In this document: piece by piece, positions 1 through 5,648 of the stretch | Layout: each line of letters opens with the position of its first letter | Position numbering within the stretch: the stretch's first letter is position 1 | DNA from: an uncultured beta proteobacterium | GTDB taxonomy: Bacteria; Pseudomonadota; Gammaproteobacteria; Burkholderiales; Rhodocyclaceae | Assembly: GCA_903916205.1 (NCBI GenBank) | Contig: CAIWVX010000196.1 | Span: forward strand, 1-6,625 | Length of the DNA: 6,625 nucleotides | Reading direction: 5' to 3' | Position numbers and translations under genes: made by a program | Notes under the pieces: generated by a model | The model's input: the letters and a program-made list of their open reading frames with translations, nothing else | Databases searched by the model: none | Told to the model about the DNA's origin: nothing

Positions 1-22
1 CCCGACAAAAGCTTAAACCTCA

Positions 23-104
23 CCACAGAGGCACCGAGGCACAGAGAAAAACCACAGAGAAGGTTTTTTGTTTTCTCTGCGTTTCCTCTGCGCCTTTGCG
101 GTGG
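23..104. repeat. Imperfect inverted repeat made of CACAGAG-type units
   Basis: The left arm (23-50) and right arm (71-104) are imperfectly complementary: the left starts CCACAGAGGCACCGAGG and ends AGAGAAAA, and the right begins TTTTCTCTGCG and ends GCGGTGG. The left arm and loop also repeat CACAGAG three times (24-30, 40-46 and 53-59). Purine-rich CACAGAG/CTCTG elements of this style are, to my knowledge, dispersed between genes in many environmental bacterial genomes, so a mobile or REP-like palindrome is likely. It lies beyond the 3' end of the ACT gene and could also act as a transcript 3' end, but no clean terminator with a U tract is visible for that strand. Confidence 0.6.
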
Positions 105-220
105 ACGTTAACGCGTCTATCACCCGCCGTAGAGTCTGAAACGCGGAGCATTATGCCCTGAAGCATGGCTCAAGCCAGACTCACATCTTTGTTTCTATAC
201 ACAACGATCAACCTGAATCG

Positions 221-655
221 TTACCCCGATTTAACGCCAGAAAACGACGAAAGTGTCGAGAATCCATGTTTTTCCAGCAGAGTCACACCGGCCTTAATGT
301 CGTCCACCTTGAGCACGATCACGGCTTTGTCTGTTTGGTGTTCGAGTGAGGCGTAAAGGTATTCGATACTGACTCCGGCGTCACGGAACAGCGCCATGAC
401 GCGGGCCAGTTCGCCGGGATGATCGGGGACTTCAACGCCAATCACATCGGTCTCTCGAGCCGTAAATCCAGCTTTTTTCAGTAATTGAACGGCGGCATCG
501 GGCTGGTCGGCGACCATCCGCAGAATGCCGAAATCAGCGGTGTCGGCGAGCGAAATTGCGCGCAGATTGATTCCGGCCTTGGCCAGCAAGTCGGTGATGT
601 CGGCCAGTCGACCGGCGGTGTTCTCCATAAAGATGGAAATCTGTTTGATGATCAT
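221..655 (-). CDS. Tandem ACT-domain protein, partner of the aryl-CoA ligase
   Basis: A 144-residue cytoplasmic protein made almost wholly of two ACT domains, about residues 3-67 and 71-136. Each carries the usual glycine-containing loop before the first helix (ENTAGRLADI at 11-20 and DHPGELARVM at 78-87), where ACT domains bind amino acids or similar small ligands. No catalytic domain is attached, so a stand-alone ligand-sensing or regulatory role is inferred. The start ATG shares one base with the paaK stop (TGATG), and an AGGAG ribosome site lies six bases upstream, inside the end of paaK, so the two are co-translated. Small tandem-ACT genes are commonly found next to phenylacetate-CoA ligase genes and indolepyruvate oxidoreductase genes. 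That fits sensing of an aromatic amino acid or aryl acid, but the ligand is unknown. Confidence 0.9.
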   Translation of the reverse strand: MIIKQISIFMENTAGRLADITDLLAKAGINLRAISLADTADFGILRMVADQPDAAVQLLKKAGFTARETDVIGVEVPDHPGELARVMALFRDAGVSIEYLYASLEHQTDKAVIVLKVDDIKAGVTLLEKHGFSTLSSFSGVKSG

Positions 656-1959
656 CAGAGGCTCCTCTTGTCGATGATGCGTTGGGCCTTGCCTTCGCTC
701 CGGGCGATTGAGCGTGGCTCGACCAGTTTGATCTGGGCGCTGATACCTAGCTCACTCTTCAATTCGTCGTGGATGCGTTTTCTGAGGTGCTCCATAGCCC
801 GCGTAACGTCAGAGAAAATGGCCTCTTCGACCTCAACCCGGATCTCGATTTCATCAAGATGCGTTGTCCCGCGATCAATGACGATCTGGTAATGCGGCTG
901 CGTTCCCTCGATGCGCATCAGGACATTTTCAATCTGCGACGGGAAACAGTTCACTCCACGGATAATCATCAGGTCGTCCGTGCGTCCCAGCAAGCGGTGG
1001 ATGCGCACCGTGGTGCGCCCGCAAGCGCACGGCTCACGCATCATGAAAGTGATGTCACGGGTGCGGAAACGCAGCACCGGCGAACCTTCGCGGTGTAAGC
1101 TGGTAATCACCAACTCGCCTTTTTCTCCGTCGGGCAGCACTTCACCGGTTTCTGGGTTGATGATTTCCGGGTAGAAATAGTCTTCGTTGATGTGCATACC
1201 GTGCTGCTGCTCGCACTCAGATGCCACGCCGGGGCCAATCAACTCGGTCAGACCATAAATATCGTGGGCTTTGATGTTGAGTTTACTTTCGATTTCAACG
1301 CGCATGTTTTCGCTCCACGGCTCAGCACCGAAACAGCCCGCTTTGAGCGGCAACTCGCGAAAATCCATGCCTTCTTCGCGCGCGGCTTCGGCAAGATAAA
1401 GCGAATACGACGGCGTGCAGGTCAGTAAGGTGGAGCCAAAGTCACGCATCATCGCCAACTGACGGCGGGTGTTGCCCGACGAGATCGGCAGAAGAGTGAC
1501 GCCCAAGCGACGCGCCCCGTGGTGAACACCCAAGCCCCCGGTAAACATGCCGTAACCATAACCATTCTGAACGGTGTCGCCTTTTTTACAACCGGCCATC
1601 GACAGCGTCCGCGCCATGACTTCCCCCCACAGCGTCAGGTCGCTCTCGGTGTAGGCCGCCACTACGGGGGTTCCGGTCGTTCCCGATGAGGTGTGAACCT
1701 CAACCACATCGGCCTGATCGCAAGCCAGCAGCCCGTAAGGGTAGGTATCGCGCAGATCGCTTTTGGTGGTGAAGGGCAGTTTGGCGATGTCTTGCAGACA
1801 GCCGATTGAATCCGGGGTCACGCCAGCCGCGTCAAGCTTTTTGCGGTAAAACGGGACGCGCGAGTAAACGCGTTCAACGGCTTTTTGCAAGCGCCCAAGT
1901 TGCAGTTTTTGTCGCGCCTCGCTTGAGGCACATTCAGCTTCCTTGTTCCAGATTGGCAT
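655..1959 (-). CDS. paaK: Phenylacetate--CoA ligase (PaaK family)
   Basis: A 434-residue member of the ANL adenylate-forming superfamily, full length for PaaK. It makes an aryl-CoA thioester (phenylacetyl-CoA or a close relative) from the acid, ATP and CoA in the cytoplasm. Visible motifs are the phosphate-binding loop SSGTTGTP (91-98), the adenine/substrate motif DIYGLTE (233-239), RTRD with the ribose-binding Asp302 (299-302), the hinge region LGRTDDL (324-330) followed by RGVNCFP, and a C-terminal SEGK with the likely catalytic Lys424. A CACG pair (311-314) is also seen. The ATG has AGGAG nine bases upstream. No other phenylacetate genes (paaABCDE, padBCD or iorAB) are in the window, so aerobic versus anaerobic use and exact substrate cannot be decided; an anaerobic PadJ-like role or recycling of arylacetates from amino acid breakdown is possible. 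It is followed directly by the ACT gene. Confidence 0.93.
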   Translation of the reverse strand: MPIWNKEAECASSEARQKLQLGRLQKAVERVYSRVPFYRKKLDAAGVTPDSIGCLQDIAKLPFTTKSDLRDTYPYGLLACDQADVVEVHTSSGTTGTPVVAAYTESDLTLWGEVMARTLSMAGCKKGDTVQNGYGYGMFTGGLGVHHGARRLGVTLLPISSGNTRRQLAMMRDFGSTLLTCTPSYSLYLAEAAREEGMDFRELPLKAGCFGAEPWSENMRVEIESKLNIKAHDIYGLTELIGPGVASECEQQHGMHINEDYFYPEIINPETGEVLPDGEKGELVITSLHREGSPVLRFRTRDITFMMREPCACGRTTVRIHRLLGRTDDLMIIRGVNCFPSQIENVLMRIEGTQPHYQIVIDRGTTHLDEIEIRVEVEEAIFSDVTRAMEHLRKRIHDELKSELGISAQIKLVEPRSIARSEGKAQRIIDKRSL

Positions 1960-2043
1960 AGGCGGACTCTCCTAGGGTTCGGTTTGATTATTCGGGTATT
2001 CAGATTATCCGGTGGACGAAGTGAGTCGAGTGCCCAAAACGGT

Positions 2044-2307
2044 TCAGTCGTCGTGATAGCGACAAGCGATAATCACTAGATCACCCTCGTCAACTAAATA
2101 CACCAAACGATTGACCTCATCAATCCTGCGCGACCACAGGCCGGAAAGGTTTTCTTTGAGCGGCTCAGGCTTCCCAATCCCTGCAAATGACTCACACAAA
2201 GCCGCCTTAATCAGATTGTTGATACGCTTGAGCCGCTTGCGATCCTGGGCTTGCCAGTAGGCGTAATCGTCCCAAGCGGCCAGTGTCCACGTGATACGAC
2301 TAGGCAT
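2044..2307 (-). CDS. yoeB: YoeB-family mRNA interferase toxin
   Basis: An 87-residue RelE/YoeB-fold ribonuclease toxin; family members bind the ribosome A site and cut mRNA. The family core is clear: WDDYAYWQ (12-19), GKPEPLKENLSG (45-56), WSRRI (58-62), NRLVY (66-70) and a C-terminal CRYH. By comparison with E. coli YoeB as I remember it, Glu48, Arg67 and His85 match catalytic Glu46, Arg65 and His83. The protein ends YHDD rather than YHY, so the usual terminal catalytic-site tyrosine is replaced by Asp86. I chose the ATG at 2307 because it aligns with family starts; longer in-frame starts only extend into the antitoxin. That ATG overlaps the antitoxin stop by 8 bases and has no good Shine-Dalgarno, which implies translational coupling. 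Toxin activity is therefore uncertain although the frame is intact. Confidence 0.93.
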   Translation of the reverse strand: MPSRITWTLAAWDDYAYWQAQDRKRLKRINNLIKAALCESFAGIGKPEPLKENLSGLWSRRIDEVNRLVYLVDEGDLVIIACRYHDD

Positions 2308-2554
2308 CCAGCAAAGCTTTCTCGGACAGTTGGCCCTGGTGGTATTGTTCAATGGACTTGGCAAGGTGAGCCGCGTTAACCGACGATTTCAATAAATGGA
2401 CAGTCTCCATCAGGCTATTAAAGGTATCCAGCGACATCACCACGGCATCAGGGGCATCACGCCGAGCGATAACCGTGTAGTCGGCATCGTCAATCACCTG
2501 ATCAATAAGCGATTTCAGACTGTTACGAGCTTCGGAAAAATTAACAACACGCAT
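2300..2554 (-). CDS. yefM: YefM-family antitoxin (Phd/YefM)
   Basis: An 84-residue antitoxin, close to the family length of about 83. The N-terminal DNA-binding and dimerization half begins MRVVNFSEARNSL and includes Arg10 and Arg31, positions I recall as DNA-contacting in E. coli YefM. VVMSLDTFNSLMET (44-57) is the family signature. The C-terminal part (about 58-84) is the flexible toxin-neutralizing segment, ending in acidic and small residues. It normally binds YoeB and represses its own operon. I chose the ATG at 2554 because homology begins exactly there; a longer in-frame start at 2584 lies upstream of the predicted transcription start, within the -10 region. Only a weak AGGT ribosome site precedes it. 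The stop overlaps the start of yoeB, the usual antitoxin-first order. Confidence 0.93.
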   Translation of the reverse strand: MRVVNFSEARNSLKSLIDQVIDDADYTVIARRDAPDAVVMSLDTFNSLMETVHLLKSSVNAAHLAKSIEQYHQGQLSEKALLDA

Positions 2555-2583
2555 ACGATTCAACCTGTTCAATAAGTCGTACA

Positions 2584-2611
2584 AGTGTAGTCAATAAAAC
2601 CGGCTTGTCAA
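2584..2611 (-). promoter_or_regulatory. Predicted sigma-70 promoter of yefM-yoeB overlapping the ubiT stop
   Basis: On the minus strand a perfect -35 TTGACA (2611-2606) is followed after 16 bases by TACACT (2589-2584, four of six matches to TATAAT). The expected transcription start is near 2577, about 23 bases upstream of the yefM ATG. The TGA inside the -35 is the ubiT stop codon. Just downstream of the -10, 2575-2586 forms an imperfect palindrome around GTAC. YefM operators in E. coli have a TGTACA core, so this may be the autoregulatory operator, but the match is partial. Confidence 0.55.
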
Positions 2612-3081
2612 TGACGAAACGCTGGAACACCCGGCCATTTCGGAAATTGCGGCCACTCCATCGCATCGAGCATATTTTTCACCACGAGGCCGAGTTCGGT
2701 ATCGCCCTCGATTGACAATTCGCGGTTAAAAAATAGCGTATCCGGGTCTTCCTGACGGGCCACCAACTGCATGAAGGCCGATAGATTGGCTCTGAAGGCC
2801 AAGTCGGGTTGGTCGAGCACAGAAAACAGCGGACGAAATAATCCGTCACGGAAGGTAAAACAGGCCCGTCCGCCGGTATCGAGGACGTCGATGAGAAAAG
2901 TACGCCCTTCGAGCAATTCAAGGCTGTCTTCTGGCAACAGTTTCATTTTGATCACGGCGTTCAGGCCGGTGATCAAAACCAGCGCGTGTGGCCATTGCGG
3001 GAGCTTGCTGCCAAGTACCGCAACCAATCCGGGAAGTTTAAAACGGGGAATAATTAACGCTTTAAATGGATTTTTAGCCAT
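2608..3081 (-). CDS. ubiT: UbiT, SCP2-domain factor of O2-independent ubiquinone synthesis
   Basis: A 157-residue SCP2 (sterol-carrier-like) lipid-binding protein related to E. coli YhbT/UbiT. The SCP2 fold spans roughly residues 35-143, with a characteristic ending LSIEGDTELG followed by the helix VVKNMLDAMEW (122-143). The family is thought to bind the hydrophobic isoprenoid quinone intermediates so that UbiU-UbiV can act on them; this is family knowledge, not visible here. I chose the ATG at 3081, which has AAGGAG seven bases upstream and starts MAKNPF; a TTG two codons earlier is less likely. The start lies only two bases after the ubiV stop, and the ribosome site is inside ubiV, so the genes are one transcription unit. 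In E. coli ubiT stands apart, divergent from ubiUV; here all three are in line. Confidence 0.9.
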   Translation of the reverse strand: MAKNPFKALIIPRFKLPGLVAVLGSKLPQWPHALVLITGLNAVIKMKLLPEDSLELLEGRTFLIDVLDTGGRACFTFRDGLFRPLFSVLDQPDLAFRANLSAFMQLVARQEDPDTLFFNRELSIEGDTELGLVVKNMLDAMEWPQFPKWPGVPAFRH

Positions 3082-3083
3082 GA

Positions 3084-3989
3084 TCAAACTCCTTGCAAAT
3101 GGGTCAATGCCGCCTGATGGTGCTGAGCGATGCCGGGGTCGCCAAACCAGTAGCCATCAACCATGCCGTCGCTGGCCCAGCCGCTCGTATCTGGCGCGAG
3201 CGATTCGCCACGCCGGGCGGAATCAAAGGCCGCGATGATTTGCGGCATGTGTTCGGGTTGCGGGCTGACGCGAATAATGTCGATGCCCATCGTCTGCATC
3301 ATTGGCACTTCAGTTAGCAAATTATACGTCTGTGCCGACATCGTCTGGATGCCGTTGATCGCCAGAAACGGCTGTCCATCGCGTGTTTTTAGCGTCATTC
3401 CCTCGGGGAAATCGAGGCATTTAAATTGGCAATCGTCCTTGTTCAGGCCGTAATGCCGCGCGGTAAAACAGCGCGCCGAGAACGCCAGCGGAATCTTGCC
3501 GTAAACAAAGACCTCGGTTTCGACACCCGCTGGGCGGTTGCTGTGCAGTGTTTCGATCAATTTACGGTCGGCTTCCAGCGGCGGAACCCAGCGCTGTAGG
3601 CCAAAGCGATGAAAGCTGGACAGTGTCGCCGCATTATAAATATTGAGATGCGGCCCGGCGACAAAAGGACGACCGGCAGCGATATTGACGGCCCCAAGAT
3701 CATTGGCCTCAAGCTTGCATCCCGCTTCATCAATCAAGCGGCGCAGCGCCTTGAGATCGCCTTCCGATTCGAGCAGGGCTTGGGCCGAAACGACCACCTC
3801 CTTGCCGGTGTCGGTCAAATCACGGGCCAGACCAATCCAGTCAGTCACCCGCAATTGCTGGCGACGCGAGCAAACGACTTCGCCGACATAAATAATATCG
3901 AGCGCCTCGATCTGCGCCATTTCGGCATAGAACTCAAGCACCGTCTGTTTCGGCCAGAAATAAAGCAAAGGGCCAAGGGCAAGCTTCAT
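3084..3989 (-). CDS. ubiV: UbiV, Fe-S peptidase-U32-like ubiquinone synthesis protein
   Basis: A 301-residue peptidase-U32-like protein matching UbiV (E. coli YhbV). With UbiU it forms the complex needed for O2-independent ring hydroxylation of ubiquinone precursors, with prephenate reported as the oxygen donor. Four cysteines fit the 4Fe-4S ligands: Cys40 near the N-terminus (GEVVCSRR) and Cys174, Cys187, Cys191 in a C-x12-C-x3-C cluster after the conserved [14 protein letters not shown]. coli UbiV uses the same pattern with a slightly longer first gap. I chose the ATG at 3989 (MKLALGP) because GGAGGT lies seven bases upstream; a GTG five codons earlier would overlap that ribosome site and the ubiU end. 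The start lies five bases after the ubiU stop. Another cysteine, Cys91, is not expected to be a ligand. Confidence 0.93.
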   Translation of the reverse strand: MKLALGPLLYFWPKQTVLEFYAEMAQIEALDIIYVGEVVCSRRQQLRVTDWIGLARDLTDTGKEVVVSAQALLESEGDLKALRRLIDEAGCKLEANDLGAVNIAAGRPFVAGPHLNIYNAATLSSFHRFGLQRWVPPLEADRKLIETLHSNRPAGVETEVFVYGKIPLAFSARCFTARHYGLNKDDCQFKCLDFPEGMTLKTRDGQPFLAINGIQTMSAQTYNLLTEVPMMQTMGIDIIRVSPQPEHMPQIIAAFDSARRGESLAPDTSGWASDGMVDGYWFGDPGIAQHHQAALTHLQGV

Positions 3990-3994
3990 GCGAA

Positions 3995-5005
3995 CTACCT
4001 CCACGGACGATTATAAGCGCCCAAAGTGGCTTGCACGCCTTCCGAAACTTTGGCGAGTTCGGCCTGCCAGGCCGGTTTAACCTTGAAGTTTTTAATATCC
4101 CTACCGACTTCATCAAGTGCCGCACGCAAAGTGCGCGTGACTTGCGCCACGTAGGCCGGGCTACGCTGACGCCCCTCAACCTTGATCGCTGAAACACCGA
4201 TCTTCACAATTTCGGGCAGGATTTCCAGCACATTCAAGCTGGTTGGTTCTTCCAGCGCGTAATAGGTGGCGTCGTTAACCTCAAAACGGCCCTTACACAG
4301 CGTCGGATAGCCCGCCGGTTCATTGTCGGCATAACGGTCGATCAGAATGCCGTTGAGGCGCGTGGACATCTGCCCCGGTGATTTATCCCATTTAACATAC
4401 TTGGCTGGTGAACAGGCCCCAACCGTATTGGGAGACTCGCCAGTGACGTAGGATGACAGCCAGCAGCGGCCTTCGTTCATCACGCACAGGCTACCGAAAC
4501 CAAAGACTTCAATTTCAACCGGCGTGTTCTTAATCACCAATTCAACCTGGGCCAACGTCAACACCCGTGGCAGCACCGCCCGCTTGACGCCGAACTCGCG
4601 ATGCGCAAAATTAACCGCTTCATAGCTGGTGGCCGAGCCTTGCACGGAGAGGTGCAGACGTAGTTCGGGATGACGCCGACGGGCATAATCCAGAAGTCCA
4701 ATATCCGCCAAAATAACGGCATCGACACCAAGATCAGCCGCGCCATCAACCGCCTTATGCCAATCCGCCTCACGCCCCGGCTGGGGAAAGGTGTTGATCG
4801 CCATCAACACCTGCCGACCATGCGAATGCGCGTAAGCCACGCCTTCAACCATCGTTTTGTGGTCGAAATTCAAACCGGCAAAATTACGTGCATTGGTATC
4901 GTTTTTATAGCCGAGATACACGGTATCCGCCCCGTTATCAACAGCCGCCTTGAGCGCAGGAAGACTACCGGCGGGACAAACAAGTTCTGGCAATTTCTGC
5001 TGCAT
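3995..5005 (-). CDS. ubiU: UbiU, Fe-S peptidase-U32-like ubiquinone synthesis protein
   Basis: A 336-residue peptidase-U32 family protein, first gene of the ubiUVT operon, orthologous in pattern to E. coli UbiU (YhbU). The N-terminal half is a TIM-barrel-like U32 domain beginning LPELVCPAG with GADTVYLG (25-32) and [10 protein letters not shown] (119-128). The cluster ligands are Cys174, Cys181, Cys198 and Cys237, with spacings of 7, 17 and 39, which equal those of E. coli Cys169, Cys176, Cys193 and Cys232 as I recall them. [13 protein letters not shown] (275-287) is the typical U32 signature. It pairs with UbiV to hydroxylate ubiquinone precursors without O2. I chose the ATG at 5005 over an in-frame start nine codons upstream because GGGAG lies eight bases before it and because the upstream start falls in the promoter. 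Not a protease in practice. Confidence 0.95.
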   Translation of the reverse strand: MQQKLPELVCPAGSLPALKAAVDNGADTVYLGYKNDTNARNFAGLNFDHKTMVEGVAYAHSHGRQVLMAINTFPQPGREADWHKAVDGAADLGVDAVILADIGLLDYARRRHPELRLHLSVQGSATSYEAVNFAHREFGVKRAVLPRVLTLAQVELVIKNTPVEIEVFGFGSLCVMNEGRCWLSSYVTGESPNTVGACSPAKYVKWDKSPGQMSTRLNGILIDRYADNEPAGYPTLCKGRFEVNDATYYALEEPTSLNVLEILPEIVKIGVSAIKVEGRQRSPAYVAQVTRTLRAALDEVGRDIKNFKVKPAWQAELAKVSEGVQATLGAYNRPWR

Positions 5006-5031
5006 GGCAACTCCCGTCAAACGAAGCCGCA

Positions 5032-5072
5032 AGTATACCGACCCAGTGACAAAACCACATCATTTTGATCAA
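5032..5072 (-). promoter_or_regulatory. Predicted FNR/Anr-type class II promoter of ubiUVT
   Basis: On the minus strand TTGATcaaaATgAT (5072-5059) matches eight of ten informative bases of the FNR/Anr consensus TTGATnnnnATCAA, with a perfect left half. A strong extended-type -10, TATACT, lies at 5037-5032, and no good -35 exists at the 17-base position (ATGTGG). A start at about 5024-5025 puts the box centre 40.5-41.5 bases upstream, exactly the class II activator geometry, and leaves a leader of about 20 bases carrying the GGGAG ribosome site. Anaerobic activation is inferred; E. coli ubiUV is known to be FNR-activated. Confidence 0.6.
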
Positions 5073-5127
5073 CGTTCTGCGTAACGGTTCAGCACCCGAT
5101 CCAGAAATTACGTCATGGAGGCCCAGC

Positions 5128-5262
5128 CTACGCGAAAATCACAGGCTGAGGGGGCATCGTCCTGAACCATTCTTCAAGAAAACCCGTCATGGCCTGAACC
5201 TTGGCCGAGAGATGGCGGCGAGTCGGGTAGACGGCATGAATCGGCAAGCGTGTTTCACTTGC
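5128..5262 (-). pseudogene. C-terminal remnant of a LysR-type transcriptional regulator
   Basis: Read on the minus strand, the frame ending at the TAG at 5128-5130 gives LPIHAVYPTRRHLSAKV followed by QAMTGFLEEWF, the standard last strand and helix of LysR-type effector domains. The recognisable part is about 40-45 codons out of an expected 300 or so. Upstream (higher coordinates) the frame stays open but loses LysR character by about 5265, close to where doxX homology on the opposite strand begins. The helix-turn-helix and most of the effector domain are gone, so it cannot regulate. LysR genes are frequently divergent from doxX/gst clusters, so this was probably the local regulator of the downstream genes. 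Confidence 0.8.
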
Positions 5263-5291
5263 CCTAGCGAACAGGCACGCGTGCCGCGACC

Positions 5292-5600
5292 ACTCTGCCG
5301 GGAACAGCGGGCTATTTTGAATCCGTTGGATTCCCCGGCTTTCTGGCCTATATTGTGACTCCGGCTGAAATGCTCGCCGGCATCGCTTTGCTGATCGGCT
5401 TCAAGACGCGTCTGGTGGCCTCCGTGATGATTCCAGTATTACTTGGCGCCACGCGAGTTAACTTCGGGAACGGATGGCGCTTCAGCGCACCTAACGGAGG
5501 CTGGGAATACCCGCTTTATCTGGTTATCGCCGCCCTCGCCCAAAGTCTGCTTGGCCGCGGTGCTTTTTCCCTCGACAACCGTAAAATCCAGACCCATTGA
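5292..5600 (+). pseudogene. N-terminally truncated DoxX-family membrane protein
   Basis: The plus-strand frame from about 5292 reads GTAGYFESVGFPGFLAYIV (5304-5357 region) and then TPAEMLAGIALLIGF, FGNGWRFSAPNGGWEYP and a final LLGRGAFSL, which is the DoxX family from its second segment to its C-terminus. About 100 codons remain of a usual 130-150. The first transmembrane helix and start codon are missing, and an in-frame TAG lies at 5265-5267. The earliest usable start is a GTG at 5355, without a ribosome site, which would lose still more. Two or three hydrophobic helices are left. DoxX proteins are small inner-membrane proteins linked to redox and sulfur or oxidative stress functions, often beside gst. 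I treat it as a pseudogene left by a deletion joined to the lysR stump. Confidence 0.8.
5326..5354 (+). promoter_or_regulatory. Possible sigma-70 promoter inside the doxX remnant
   Basis: TTGGAT (5326-5331) and TATATT (5349-5354) are separated by exactly 17 bases. The -10 matches five of six consensus bases, the -35 only three. If used, it would transcribe the doxX remnant and gst with a leader of roughly 290 bases. It could serve gst after loss of the original promoter, but such pairs arise by chance and the sequence is also doxX coding sequence. Confidence 0.2.
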
Positions 5601-5611
5601 ATTTCAACCCA

Positions 5612-5633
5612 CGGGGTTTCGGCCCCGGATTTT
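5612..5633 (+). terminator. Weak terminator-like hairpin between doxX remnant and gst
   Basis: CGGGG (5612-5616) pairs with CCCCG (5623-5627) across a six-base loop TTTCGG, followed by GATTTT. The stem is short and the T run is only four bases, so it may be a weak terminator or attenuator ahead of gst, or chance. The gst ribosome site follows directly. Confidence 0.25.
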
Positions 5634-5648
5634 AGAAGGAACTACACT

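Noticed and set aside
485..1428. Several plus-strand open frames opposite the ACT and paaK genes (485-892, 769-1098, 911-1174, 1192-1428)
   Set aside because: They lie wholly antisense to strongly recognisable genes, show no family motifs, and arise from the codon bias of the real genes.
1960..2043. A paaK promoter in the yoeB-paaK gap (GATAAT and AATAAT hexamers on the minus strand)
   Set aside because: -10-like hexamers exist, but no acceptable -35 is found at 16-18 bases from either, so no specific promoter call is supported.
2044..2364. Longer form of the toxin starting at 2364
   Set aside because: The extra 19 residues come from the antitoxin gene read in another frame; YoeB homology begins at the ATG at 2307.
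5124..5148. Hairpin CAGCCT / AGGCTG at the end of the lysR remnant
   Set aside because: A 6-bp stem with a 13-base loop that includes the stop codon and has no T run; too weak to call a terminator.
5065..5358. A 97-residue plus-strand open frame across the ubiU promoter and lysR/doxX junction
   Set aside because: It crosses the predicted promoter and reads antisense to the LysR C-terminus and out of frame with doxX; no domain resemblance.
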